The notes beneath the pieces were generated by a model. The model was not told where the DNA came from. It made no database searches and saw only the letters and a list, made by a program, of their open reading frames with translations. DNA of 64,000 bases from Candidatus Obscuribacterales bacterium (lineage in GTDB: Bacteria; Cyanobacteriota; Vampirovibrionia; Obscuribacterales; Obscuribacteraceae), in contig JAGVKG010000041.1 in NCBI GenBank assembly GCA_020050685.1, positions 20,198 to 84,197 on the forward strand. Reading direction: 5' to 3'. Positions 1 to 9,900 of this stretch are shown piece by piece. The position numbers and the translations under genes were made by a program. How positions within the stretch are numbered: position 1 is the stretch's first letter; each line of letters begins with the position of its first letter.

Positions 1-706
1 AAGTGATGAATCCATACCCCTCCTCTACTCTAGCAACAACACCGGCAACAGCAGCATCTCCGGTGTTTACAGAAAAATAATCCGACTTATCTGTAACCAT
101 GGAATCGATGTAACTAGCTACAATCAATACCTTGTTTTTTATTCCAGCCCGAACCAGTGCTTCAGCAACTTCCAAAGCCGTGATGAACGATGAGCAACAA
201 GAGTCTACCTCAAAAGCACCGGCGTTTTGCAGTTGTAATTTATGTTGTACAAGGGATGCGTTAGGAGGCAGGGGTAAATCTGGAACCTGCGAGCTGGTAA
301 TCAGAAGGTCAATCTCACTCTTGTCAATCTTTCCGTTAACTAGGGCTAAAGCCCCAGCCAAAGTCTCTGCATCAGATGGCAGCATTGGGTGCGGAACGAT
401 TGATTGAGCCTGTGATTCAGGATCGATTGGTACACGCCGACGTTCTTTTGTGCCTTGAAATGGATCCGCTTGTTTGCTTGTCGGCAAATTTGCTATCCAA
501 GTTTTAAACCAAGGCTGCCGCTCCCAACCATCAAAGTTGCTTTCTATGCTTCCTGGTAATTGTTCATATTGATCAATGAGATCGATGTATGCCTTGGGCA
601 ATAATGTTTCCTGCAAAAATCCAGTCAGGGCTTGCTTACGCTTGCCGGCAATTGGCTTTGCCGGCAAATAGAGGCCCATACTAATTAATCCTGCCGGTAC
701 ACACAT
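1..706 (-). CDS. Beta-ketoacyl-ACP synthase III-like protein (3' end cut by window)
   Basis: The frame is open from an ATG at 706 to the window edge (235 residues seen). The segment around residues 168-174 (DSCCSSF) matches the nucleophile-cysteine loop of FabH-type thiolase-fold enzymes; Cys171 is the likely acyl-accepting residue. The catalytic His and Asn would lie beyond the window. The cysteine sits about 60 residues later than in E. coli FabH, so residues about 20-90 look like an N-terminal insertion, and this is probably not the housekeeping enzyme. Established role of the fold: condensing acyl-CoA with malonyl-ACP. The start is supported by an AAAGGAAA ribosome site and by a gap of only two bases to the upstream radical SAM gene, so it is the last visible gene of the nitrate reductase operon. 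Its substrate cannot be inferred. Confidence 0.7.
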   Translation of the reverse strand, partial: MCVPAGLISMGLYLPAKPIAGKRKQALTGFLQETLLPKAYIDLIDQYEQLPGSIESNFDGWERQPWFKTWIANLPTSKQADPFQGTKERRRVPIDPESQAQSIVPHPMLPSDAETLAGALALVNGKIDKSEIDLLITSSQVPDLPLPPNASLVQHKLQLQNAGAFEVDSCCSSFITALEVAEALVRAGIKNKVLIVASYIDSMVTDKSDYFSVNTGDAAVAGVVARVEEGYGFIT

Positions 707-708
707 GA

Positions 709-1848
709 TCAATTTCCTTTTTTGCCATCGCTTTGTCCAGCCTCGCTCATCGATGGATCAAAATAACTACAAAGAGTATCTTCGGCCAGATAATCACCAG
801 ACTCGCCGTAAGCCCTCGCCCGCGAACCACCACAGACAGACTTATAGCGGCAGGCACCACATTTACCTGTTAAAAGTCGTGGATCTCTTAAAGACTTAAA
901 CAATTCATGTTCTCGATAAATTGATACCACATTGTCTTGGCGAACATTACCTGCCTTTAGTGGCAGGAAACCGCTTGGATAAATATCACCTGTGTCCGAA
1001 ATGAATATTAGGCCCTTGCCGTCATTTACCGACTGATAAGAGCGCAATGCCCCTATGCTCATAGAGGGATTGACTGACAACAAAGGCTGATTGCCATTTG
1101 TCATGTTGCCTTCAGCATATTGTTCAATTAAGACTCGCCGAAAATGTGGTGCGGCTGTTGATTTGACATCAAAAAGTCCACGTTCTGCCAAAAGTGTCAT
1201 CTTTTTCAGCACCGACTCGGCCTGATTAGCTGTTATTTGCATGTCTTTGCTGGCACGACCGGTTACCACAAGGAAAAAGACACCCCAAAGCACGGCACCG
1301 AGTCTTTCCACCAACAAAGCCATATCGTCAAAGCGGTCAATATTATTGCGACAAATTGTTGTATTAATCTGCACTGGCAAATCATACTTTTTCGCCCAGC
1401 CAACTATATTCAGACTCCAAGCAAAAGACCCTTGTACTCGCCGAAAATCATCATGCATTTGAGCATCTGGTCCGTCTAAACTAATTGCTAAACGGGCGAT
1501 GCCTGCTTCTTTTAGTTGCCGGACTATATCTTCATTGACAGAGGGCGTACCACTTGGCGTCATTGCCACCGTCAGTCCAAGCTCTCGTGCGCAAGAAATT
1601 ATTTCAAAGATGTCTTTCCGCTGTATCGGATCGCCACCGGTTAAAACAATTAATGGCTTGCCGAAAGCTCGTAGCTGATTGAGTAGCACTCTGGCCTCAT
1701 CGGTGGACAATTCATCCGAATTTGGCCTTCTAATGGCCTTTGCCCGACAGTGCCTGCAAGCTAACGGGCATGCTTTTGTCAATTCCCAAAGCACCAAATA
1801 TGGTGCTTGGTTAAAATCGAGCTTAGGAATAGGAGGGCAGACAGACAT
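709..1848 (-). CDS. Radical SAM/SPASM domain protein
   Basis: 379 residues. The radical SAM cluster motif CxxxCxxC is at Cys27, Cys31 and Cys34, followed by a GGDP-type SAM-binding segment. A C-terminal SPASM-like set (Cys330, Cys333, Cys339, Cys360) should bind auxiliary Fe-S clusters. The overall layout resembles the TIGR04053 family and the heme d1/NirJ-like or peptide-modifying SPASM enzymes. I recognise the family by pattern only; the substrate is unknown. Its start codon directly follows the stop of the cytochrome c gene (TAA then ATG), so it is co-transcribed with the nitrate reductase/Rieske/cytochrome b genes. A role in maturing a cofactor or peptide for that complex is an inference. 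Confidence 0.8.
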   Translation of the reverse strand: MSVCPPIPKLDFNQAPYLVLWELTKACPLACRHCRAKAIRRPNSDELSTDEARVLLNQLRAFGKPLIVLTGGDPIQRKDIFEIISCARELGLTVAMTPSGTPSVNEDIVRQLKEAGIARLAISLDGPDAQMHDDFRRVQGSFAWSLNIVGWAKKYDLPVQINTTICRNNIDRFDDMALLVERLGAVLWGVFFLVVTGRASKDMQITANQAESVLKKMTLLAERGLFDVKSTAAPHFRRVLIEQYAEGNMTNGNQPLLSVNPSMSIGALRSYQSVNDGKGLIFISDTGDIYPSGFLPLKAGNVRQDNVVSIYREHELFKSLRDPRLLTGKCGACRYKSVCGGSRARAYGESGDYLAEDTLCSYFDPSMSEAGQSDGKKGN

Positions 1849-2463
1849 TTACTTTTTCTTTTCCATACTACTAGACAGAGCGGCAATCACTTTATTGAAT
1901 CCATAAAGTAATAAACCAATAGACAATACAGCAAGTGCTATGTGCACTCTATAGCGTGAGAAATTATGCACAAATAAGAGCCAAGGATCACCATGAGAGG
2001 CATTGAGTGGATCGGTGCCATCCAGAAATTCACGCGAATCAGCAATGCCGTCGCCATCAAGATCGTCTTTGCCGCCCAGCGCTGTGGCAAGCTTTTCTGG
2101 GTCGCTGCGATACTGCAATACATTCTTCATGCCAATTTTTTTTACAATTGCATTGCCAAATTTATTGAGAATCGGATTATCTACATCCTGACCAGGTTCA
2201 AAAGCAGCTCGCGCTTCATTTAATTGTTTAAGTTTTGCTTCAGTTAATGACCCGATTTGGCCGGCATCATTGCCTGTTGGCCCAGAGTCGTTTGTATGGC
2301 ACATCGAACAATTGGCAGTACGTCCTGAATGTTTCTCGACAAACTGCTGGTACTCAGGAAATGCCATTGCACCTGAGCCTGAGAAAAGCGCCATTGAAGC
2401 TGTCGCTATCAAGGCAGTTGCTAGAAAAACGTTCTTTGATTGTAGACTTAGCGGCAAACTCAT
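1849..2463 (-). CDS. Membrane-anchored monoheme c-type cytochrome with Ca-binding loop
   Basis: 204 residues. There is an N-terminal hydrophobic signal/anchor (about 11-34), a single CxxCH heme c site (Cys52, Cys55, His56), an acidic DxDGDG loop (residues about 134-145) of EF-hand or thrombospondin-type-3 style, and a C-terminal membrane helix (about 174-195). The heme domain is predicted to be periplasmic. The start is just after the cytochrome b stop codon and uses a GGAGG site inside the end of that gene, implying translational coupling. By position it is the natural cytochrome c1-like electron acceptor of the Rieske/cytochrome b pair, but it shows no clear sequence relationship to cytochrome c1 or f. 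The role is inferred from operon context. Confidence 0.8.
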   Translation of the reverse strand: MSLPLSLQSKNVFLATALIATASMALFSGSGAMAFPEYQQFVEKHSGRTANCSMCHTNDSGPTGNDAGQIGSLTEAKLKQLNEARAAFEPGQDVDNPILNKFGNAIVKKIGMKNVLQYRSDPEKLATALGGKDDLDGDGIADSREFLDGTDPLNASHGDPWLLFVHNFSRYRVHIALAVLSIGLLLYGFNKVIAALSSSMEKKK

Positions 2464-3570
2464 TTAGCCTCCACCTTTGAAAATCTCGTAAATGTTATGT
2501 CCGAATATTGTCATAATTATTAGATAAAGTGTGCCAAGCAAAGCAAGAAACCCTAAAGTTGTACGGCTTGTATCTCTAAAAATCCAAGGCGTTAAGAACA
2601 AGCCAGCCACCAATAGGTTGGAAAGAAGTAGTATCAACCAAAATGGTAGAAGCTCGAGCGGATAATAAATAAAGTAAAAATACCACTCTGGCTTTATGCC
2701 TGGCGGGGTAGCACCAAGCGCGTTATAGGGCTCAAGCAAAGGGAAGGAAACAAACGAATCGAAAGGCAAACACAAAGCTAAAACAAATAAAATTAAAAAT
2801 GCAACGCCCCAAACTGAGAGATCTCGAAGAATAAATAAAGGAAAAAACTTTTCGCTTTTCTGTGCTGCCCGATCAATCCCCTGGCTCATACCATGGAGCT
2901 GCACTTGCAATAGATGAATGCCAAGCACGGCAAATAGTGCAAGCGGCAATAGAACAACGTGCATTGCGTAAAATCGCCCAAGAGTTGCTTGACCGACACT
3001 AGCCTCTCCTTGGAATGTCTCTTTTAAAATACGAGGCAGATCCGCTATAGCTCCAGGCAAATATGTACCGATTAATTCCACTGATTGCAGACCGACTTTG
3101 GTGGCATTAACAGCAATTTGATTCCAGGGAAGAAGATAACCAGTAAAGCCGAACCCATAAGTTATTAAAAGCAAGCAAACACCAGCCACCCAGGTAATTT
3201 CCCGTGGACGGTCAAAGGCCTTCATGGCAAATGTGGTCAAAAGGTGCACAACAGTAAAAAAGATCATCAAAGACGACGACCAGGCGTGCATATTCCTAAT
3301 CAAAGCGCCACAGCTGACATATTTTGTTATGTACTCAACCGACAAGTTGGCATCACTGACGGTCGGTTGATAGTAAAACAAAAGAAAGAGGCCGGTAACA
3401 ACTTGAACAAAAAGAAACAATAAGGCCAGTCCACCTGTGTAATATCCCCAGGTCATCTTATGAATCGGCACTTCCTTCTTTTCAATCATCGAATGAAAGT
3501 TAAGCTTGTCAACGGGAAAGCGCTCGGATACAAAAGCAACTACATCGTTTAACCCGGATATGGGACTCAT
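2464..3570 (-). CDS. Cytochrome b (b6/subunit IV fused) of a Rieske/cytochrome b complex
   Basis: 368 residues, a full-length cytochrome b with N-terminal four-helix heme domain and C-terminal domain in one chain. Heme ligands are His95/His109 and His204/His219. The second pair is separated by 14 residues, as in b6-type rather than mitochondrial-type proteins. The quinol-oxidation-site PEWY motif is at 293-296. The cysteine that holds heme c-i in photosynthetic cytochrome b6 is not present at the equivalent place (GYYTGG). Family role: quinol oxidation and electron bifurcation with a Rieske protein. It overlaps the narI-Rieske stop by four bases (ATGA), so the two are translated together. Together they should form a bc-type module dedicated to, or associated with, the nitrate reductase. 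Confidence 0.93.
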   Translation of the reverse strand: MSPISGLNDVVAFVSERFPVDKLNFHSMIEKKEVPIHKMTWGYYTGGLALLFLFVQVVTGLFLLFYYQPTVSDANLSVEYITKYVSCGALIRNMHAWSSSLMIFFTVVHLLTTFAMKAFDRPREITWVAGVCLLLITYGFGFTGYLLPWNQIAVNATKVGLQSVELIGTYLPGAIADLPRILKETFQGEASVGQATLGRFYAMHVVLLPLALFAVLGIHLLQVQLHGMSQGIDRAAQKSEKFFPLFILRDLSVWGVAFLILFVLALCLPFDSFVSFPLLEPYNALGATPPGIKPEWYFYFIYYPLELLPFWLILLLSNLLVAGLFLTPWIFRDTSRTTLGFLALLGTLYLIIMTIFGHNIYEIFKGGG

Positions 3571-4886
3571 GCTTTGCTCTCCTCTGCCAGGTGCTTAGCC
3601 AAAAATACCGAATAACTTTCCGCATTACCAGCAGGGGCCGTACCGATTATCTTGCCATTGGCACTCTTATGTGCCACCATTTTGCCGCTTTCATCCATGA
3701 CTGCCCAAGGCAAATGAGGCAATGGCTCTTTTGCTGGTGCACCAGCGTTTGGCACCCCGGTTGCAATGTCAAAATAAGAAAGGTGGCAGGGGCACAGAAT
3801 TCTGCCTTGGCTATCAACTTGATTGAGCACAGTACAACCTAAATGCGTGCACTTGGCAGAAATTAAATTAGGCAGATTGTTGCCATCCAGAAAAGCCAAG
3901 GCCGGACACATGGCAAAGTCAATAAAATACTTGCCCTCTTTTGCTTGCAACTCGGAAAGCTTGGCCACAAAAATATAGTCACTAGTCTGTCTTTCCAGCT
4001 CAAGTTTCTTTTCATTAGCAGTTGCCTCCAAGCGCTTCACCCTCGTTCCCATAATTTCTGCTTCCTCTTTTGGGCTTAAGCGTGGACCAAAGAAAAAACG
4101 AAACACTTTATCAAGCGCACCGACGGAAAGCAAAGCTCCACCGACAAATAATGCGGCCATTCCTTTTATAAAATCACGTCTGGCTTCATCATCAGAGAGA
4201 AATGCGGTGGCCTCATGGTGGCGCGGATTAGTCCAAACAACTTTCTGTGGTGGGCGGAATAAATATTCCAATGGCACGGTAAAAATGTGAATCAAGCGTG
4301 AAAATGGGATAAGCAAGATCAAAAGCCAAGCGCCAACAATGTGTGCCTTCATCAGTGGTGGCAAATCAGCAACAAAGGAAACATCCGGCTGCAGCGTCGC
4401 AAGACTCCAAACATAAGGAGTTGCCGTTGTAGTTGCCCAAACGGCGCCCCAATGATATTGCAGAGCCACAATCATGCCAATCACAATCTGTCCAAGCAAA
4501 AGAGTAAGCACCACTAGATCCATGACGGACGTTACTGCTTGAATCCGGGCAGAGGTTAAGCGTCGCCAAAAAAGTACCATGAGGCCGACGACGCTCAGAC
4601 AAGCCAAGCCGATTCCGGCTGACTCAATTACTAAAAGAATAGTCGGGTTTGCTAGCAAGCTCCGCCAAAGCTCCGGACAAAACAAGGCTATTAAGTGTCC
4701 GGCCAAAATCAGGCCGATGCCAATATGCCAGGGAAGCGAGCCCCAGAGGAGTTTTCTGCTTTCTAAAAACTGTGACGATAGTGCCGATAAACCAAAAGCC
4801 TGAGTTCTGATGCGCCAGACTGAACCAACAATGCAGACGACAATTGCCACATAAGGCAATGCAATTAGTAACAACGAATCAATCAT
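3567..4886 (-). CDS. NarI-Rieske fusion protein (nitrate reductase gamma subunit + [2Fe-2S] domain)
   Basis: 439 residues from the ATG at 4886, chosen because AAGGGG lies 8 bases upstream; a TTG at 4907 is less likely. Residues about 1-220 are NarI-like: five membrane helices with heme b ligand pairs His54/His64 and His182/His200. A twin-arginine segment (Arg236-Arg237, RRDFIKG) then precedes a sixth helix, a charged linker, and a Rieske domain with CTHLGC (346-351) and CPCHLS (365-370), including ligands Cys346, His348, Cys365 and His368. NarI ends in the cytoplasm, so the internal Tat-like signal plus helix would place the Rieske domain in the periplasm. Separately, NarI passes quinol electrons to NarH and Rieske proteins take part in bc complexes; the fusion joins the two. 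Confidence 0.93.
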   Translation of the reverse strand: MIDSLLLIALPYVAIVVCIVGSVWRIRTQAFGLSALSSQFLESRKLLWGSLPWHIGIGLILAGHLIALFCPELWRSLLANPTILLVIESAGIGLACLSVVGLMVLFWRRLTSARIQAVTSVMDLVVLTLLLGQIVIGMIVALQYHWGAVWATTTATPYVWSLATLQPDVSFVADLPPLMKAHIVGAWLLILLIPFSRLIHIFTVPLEYLFRPPQKVVWTNPRHHEATAFLSDDEARRDFIKGMAALFVGGALLSVGALDKVFRFFFGPRLSPKEEAEIMGTRVKRLEATANEKKLELERQTSDYIFVAKLSELQAKEGKYFIDFAMCPALAFLDGNNLPNLISAKCTHLGCTVLNQVDSQGRILCPCHLSYFDIATGVPNAGAPAKEPLPHLPWAVMDESGKMVAHKSANGKIIGTAPAGNAESYSVFLAKHLAEESKA

Positions 4887-4915
4887 TCTCCAATCCCCTT
4901 GCAACAATCCCCTTA

Positions 4916-5461
4916 TCAGTACCGTCCTTCAATATCCGTTTGTAGCACCACGTAAATTGCTTGCATCAAATGAGAAAATGGATTGGCTCTATCCTTCATA
5001 CTCTCGGCCATTTGTTGAACAGGCTCAAGCAAACAAAAGCGGACAAAATCAGTCCTCTCATCGCCGTTCAACGACGAAGCAAAACGCAATAGTACAGCTA
5101 AATGATCAGGAAGCTCACCTTCAACCTTGAAATTGTATTTGTCATATAGATCGACAAGCTTGGCCATGAAGTCACCACGATCGTAACTTTCATTGCCATG
5201 CACGTAAGAGCTCACGTAAGGCAAGCAAACAGGAGCAAGATCAAATGTACGGGTGAATGTTTCTTCCATTTCAGCCTGAGAGAATTTTGTCACTGCCTCT
5301 CGAAATTCTTCCACGAGCTTAGAAGCCGGTAGACATTCTGCTTGCAAGAGTCGGCAGCCCGTGTCAATGTCGTTGAGCCACTTAGTGCCGGCTTGGGGAT
5401 ATTCAAGCAGCTTGGAAAGAGATGAGTAAACAATATTGCTAATGTGAGTTTGATTAGTCAT
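4916..5461 (-). CDS. narJ: Nitrate reductase assembly chaperone NarJ
   Basis: 181 residues, acidic and alpha-helical, of the TorD/NarJ chaperone family. It includes the family's conserved central segment with Pro/Tyr-rich loop (LAPVCLPYVSSYVHG). Known role: cytoplasmic chaperone that holds apo-NarG/NarH while molybdenum cofactor is inserted and before docking to NarI. It overlaps narH by four bases (ATGA) and is followed after 29 bases by the narI-Rieske gene, the canonical narGHJI order. It is somewhat shorter than the E. coli protein, which is usual outside enterics. Confidence 0.92.
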   Translation of the reverse strand: MTNQTHISNIVYSSLSKLLEYPQAGTKWLNDIDTGCRLLQAECLPASKLVEEFREAVTKFSQAEMEETFTRTFDLAPVCLPYVSSYVHGNESYDRGDFMAKLVDLYDKYNFKVEGELPDHLAVLLRFASSLNGDERTDFVRFCLLEPVQQMAESMKDRANPFSHLMQAIYVVLQTDIEGRY

Positions 5462-6963
5462 GGTCCCCTGTGTGGTACCTCATCACAACCAAAACCTTCG
5501 CAACCTTTGCAGACTTCCGGACTGCAGGTCGGGGACATTGCCTCTTCCCTTTGAATCGGTGGCAAAACAAATCGTTCGTAAGGTGTTGCCAGAGTGGTCA
5601 AGGAATAAATTTCTTCTGCTTGTGTCGGACTCAAATCGGCCTCGCGCATTATCTTGTTCACCAGCTTAATATCAAAATCACCAAGTTCCAATGACCTCTT
5701 GTAATGACGCACCGCCATAATTTTCTTTAGAGATGCCTCTATCAGCTCCACATTGCCGGCGCTGAACAGTTTGGCCAAATATTTTACCGGCACGCGTGCA
5801 TTTTCTAAACCGGAAAAGAAATTTTCGCTCAGATGTTCATACTTGCCATTTTCAGATTTCCCCATGACAGGCAAGAGCGGTGGTACATAAAAAAGCATGG
5901 GCATGGTGCGATATTCAATATGCAATGGTAGGGCAAGCTTCCATTCCATGACATACTTCCAAACTGGTGACTTCTGGGCAGCAAATATGAACTCATCCGA
6001 TACACCATTTTTCTTGGCTGCGGCAATTACCTTCTCATCAAATGGATTGCAAATCGCTCCTCTTTGCGCCTCAACCAGTGCTTCGTCCGGTACCTTCATG
6101 GCGTCAGCTACACGCTCTGCATCATAAAGCAATACACCCAAATAACGAATTCTGCCTACGCAAGATTGAAAACAAGCAGGTGGCTGACCGGTTTCAAGCC
6201 GTGGATAGCAAAGTATGCACTTTTCCGATTTTCCCGTTTTCCAGTTGTAGTATATTTTTTTATACGGACAGGCAGCCACACAGGCTCTCCAGCCCCGGCA
6301 CAGATCCTGGTTGATAAGCACAATGCCGTCTTCACCACGCTTATAGAGGGCACCGGACGGACAAGAGGCAACACAACTGGGATTAGCACAATGGTTGCAC
6401 ATACGCGGCAAATAAAACATGGAGATTTGCTCAATTTCAAACAATTGCGCGCGTTCTTCATCGCTTAGCGCATCAAGGTTTATGTCATTAGCTGCATACT
6501 GATTGGATCCGGAAAGATCATCGTCCCAGTTTGGTCCGGCCTGAATATCCATCGGCTCGCCGGTTATTTGTGAAACAGGTATGGCCGTCGGTTGATCATT
6601 GCCTGCCGGTGAGTCAAACAAATCCTGATACTTATATGTCCATGGTTCATAGTAATCTTCCAGACCCGGTTGATTAGGATTGTAAAAAAGTTTGATAAAG
6701 GCGTCCCATTTGTTTTGACTTAAAAGCTCCAGATCTTTCTTGCCATTACCATTGCCGTTGACTTTCCAACCGCCCTTATAATGTTTTTGATCTTCCCAGA
6801 GCACAGGGAAACCTGTACCGGGCTTGGTTTCAACATTGTTCCACCACATGTATTCGGTACCTTGGCGATCGGTCCAGATATTTTTACAAGCAATAGAGCA
6901 AGTGTGGCAGCCAATACACTTATCCAGGTGAAAAACCATTGAAACTTGAGCTCTAACGTCCAT
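5458..6963 (-). CDS. narH: Respiratory nitrate reductase beta subunit NarH
   Basis: 501 residues. Four cysteine groups for Fe-S clusters are visible: Cys16/19/22/26; Cys189/192/197/201; Cys222, Trp225, Cys228, Cys232 (the CxxW replacement typical of the [3Fe-4S] cluster of NarH); and Cys249/252/264/268. It carries electrons between the NarI hemes and the NarG active site on the cytoplasmic face. The start is supported by GGAGGT 8 bases upstream. It follows narG after 21 bases and overlaps narJ. Sequence similarity to enteric NarH is strong along the whole length; nothing is missing. Confidence 0.97.
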   Translation of the reverse strand: MDVRAQVSMVFHLDKCIGCHTCSIACKNIWTDRQGTEYMWWNNVETKPGTGFPVLWEDQKHYKGGWKVNGNGNGKKDLELLSQNKWDAFIKLFYNPNQPGLEDYYEPWTYKYQDLFDSPAGNDQPTAIPVSQITGEPMDIQAGPNWDDDLSGSNQYAANDINLDALSDEERAQLFEIEQISMFYLPRMCNHCANPSCVASCPSGALYKRGEDGIVLINQDLCRGWRACVAACPYKKIYYNWKTGKSEKCILCYPRLETGQPPACFQSCVGRIRYLGVLLYDAERVADAMKVPDEALVEAQRGAICNPFDEKVIAAAKKNGVSDEFIFAAQKSPVWKYVMEWKLALPLHIEYRTMPMLFYVPPLLPVMGKSENGKYEHLSENFFSGLENARVPVKYLAKLFSAGNVELIEASLKKIMAVRHYKRSLELGDFDIKLVNKIMREADLSPTQAEEIYSLTTLATPYERFVLPPIQREEAMSPTCSPEVCKGCEGFGCDEVPHRGP

Positions 6964-6984
6964 CTCTGCATACCTCCAGGCCCA

Positions 6985-9900
6985 TCACCAAACAAGCTTG
7001 TTCAGCTTCTTTACCAAAACATAGGTGTCGCGATTTACACCGGTCGGACCCCAATAGTTAAAGCCGTAGGAAAACTGCCCATAGCCGCCAATCATCAATA
7101 ACGGCTTTAGGCGCACTCGCGTTAGGCTATTATGTCCGCCGGCCCGCCGCATATTTCGCTCGGGTGACTTAGGAACGGACAAGGTACGTTCAGGCGAGTG
7201 ATAAATAAAGCAACTGCCCCGGGGGATGCGAGCGCTAACATTAGCACGCGTACAGACCACGCCATGATCGTTATATATCTCCAACCAGTCATTGTCGGCA
7301 ATGCCGATCAGGTCGGCATCCTTATCATTGATCCAAATCGGATCCACACCACGAGACATGGTCTTCATGCGTAGTGTATCGCCAAAAGTTGAGTGAATCT
7401 GCCATTTTCCATGTGGTGTCAAGTAATTAAGCACGAGTCCATTACCATCGGCTTCAGTTTGTACCAGGTCGCCTGTCGTTTGCGCATCCGGACGTGGTTT
7501 AAAAGTTGGCAGGTGCTCACCATAGGCAATATAAGCTTCATGATCGAAATAAAGATGTTGGCGCCCAGTTAAGGTTCGCCAAGGAATATTTTCCTCCACA
7601 TTTTGACAGTAGGCCGAATAGGTCCTGCCATTTTCCGTGATACCAGTCCAAAACGGCGACGTGAGCACCCGACGTGGCTGAGCCACCAAGTCGCCGAAAC
7701 GATAACGCACCGAACGGTTGCCACAAGCCAGATGAGTATGATCGAGGCCGGTCTTCACCGATTCGGCCGCGAAGGCTCGGTAGGCCATTTCACCATTTGT
7801 TTCTGCCGCAAAGGCCAAAATTACTTCCGCCACTTGCTTGTCTTCTGCCAATGACGGATAAGTGCCACCACCCCATTCCTCACGAGGCTGCTCCTTTAAG
7901 AACTGGTCATAGGCATCATCTACATCATAATGCGTGCCATGCACAGCCAGTCCGTTGTTGCGGAAGTTGGGACCAAGCGAAATAAAACGATTGTACAAAT
8001 TGACGTAATCTCGGGCCACCACCTTCATGTTAGCCATGGTCTTACCCGGAATTGGCTCACATTCTCCCCTAGACCAATCTTTAACGCTTGGCTGGGCAAT
8101 TTCGCCCGGGGTGTCGTGCATCAAAGGCGAAGTAACAATGTCCTTAACCGGAGTCGGCAAATGCTTTTCGGCCAGACGCGATGTCCTGAGAGCAATACCC
8201 TTAAAAATATCCCAATCGCTTTTCGCCTCCCAACATGGTGTAACGGCTGCCTGCAAGGGGTGAATAAAAGTATGCAAATCGGTGCTGCTTAAGTCGTTCT
8301 TTTCATAGTAGGTAGCTGCGGGTAAAACGATATCGGAATAAAGTGCCGAAGTATCCATGCGGAAATTTAGATCGACAATCAAATCCAGCTTGCCTAAATC
8401 AACTTTGTCATGCCAGGTAATTTCTTTTACGGCATCGGAGGCAACCTCCTCGGAAATCGTATTGTTATGTGTACCAAGGTAATGCTTGAGAAAGTATTCA
8501 TGCCCCTTGGCTGATGACATCAGGGCATTTCCTCGCCAGATATACCAAATGCGAGGAAAACATTCTGGCGCATCCGGATCCTCCATTGAGAATTTCAGTT
8601 TCTTGTCTTTCAGTTGCTGAACGATATGTGAGACAACCTTTTCGTCCGTGTTTGCCCCATCTCCCTCTGCTTGGCGCACCACCTCCAGGTTGTTTTGATT
8701 GAACTGCGGATAACAAGGCAGCCAGCCGTTACGCACTGCCATGACTTGCTTATCTGCCGTATGGCCGGAAGACATTTTATGGCTGTCATCGGATACGGGA
8801 CACATTTCGGCAAATTGCGGATCGTAACGCCACTGATCAGAATGAATATAGTGAAACGATGGTGCATTTTGCAATCTCGGTGGTCCACCCCAATCACCGC
8901 CGAAAGCAATGGGGGCCCATGAAGCAATTGGCGCTAATTTCTCTTGGCCGACATAGTGATTCAAACCGCCACCATTAACACCAACGCAACCACAAAATAT
9001 CAGCGCGTTAATCGCTGCTCTGTAAATTAAATTATTGTGATACCAGTGATTAACGCCAGCACCAATAATGATTGAGCATTTCCCGTTAGTAGAAATGGCT
9101 GTTTGGGCCCACTCCCTAGCAAAATCAAGAACCACAGATGCTTTAATGCCGGTAAACTTTTCCTGCCAGGCCGGCGTAAACGGCATTGTGTCGTCATCAT
9201 AACCTGCCGGCCATTCACCAGCCAATCCATTGTTGACACCATACTGCGCCAACAAAAGCTCCATAGCTGTTGTCACCAGTTGCGGTCCATTTACGGTTTG
9301 AATTGTGCGCACCGGAATCGAGCGAACCAAAAGTTTCTCGCCTGTCCCCTCCGAAAAATCATTGAATTCAACTTTGGCCGTTTCATCCGATCTATCAGCA
9401 AGAAACAAGACGGGATCAATAGGTTCGTTATTAATACTTTCATTGAGGACAAGATTCCATTCTCCCTTTTTGCTTTGCCAGCGGTGTCCGATGGTGCCCT
9501 TGGGCATCTTCAGTTGATTGGACCGAGAGTCAATAACGAACATTTTCCATTCAGCGTTTTCAATGTCTTTTGTCTCTTTTATATCACTTGCTCTCAACAG
9601 CTTGCCCGGCCGTAAATTGCCATTTTCCAGTTTGTCCAGTGCGACCACAAATGGTGCATCACTGTATTTTTTCATGTACTCGACAAAGTATGGTACTTGT
9701 TTGTCCTTATGGAATTCCTTCAAAATCACGTGTCCAACAGACATCCAGAAGGCACCATCTTGCCCTTGATTAATTGGCACCCATTCATCTGCAATCTTTG
9801 AGGCCTGGGAAAAGTCAGGCGAAAATACGACGACCTTGGTACCGCGATGCCGAGCTTCGACGAGAAAGTGCGCATCAGGCGTACGTGTCATCAGTACATT

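Noticed and set aside
132..407. Plus-strand reading frame near the left edge
   Set aside because: It is antisense to the clear ketoacyl-synthase-like frame on the minus strand.
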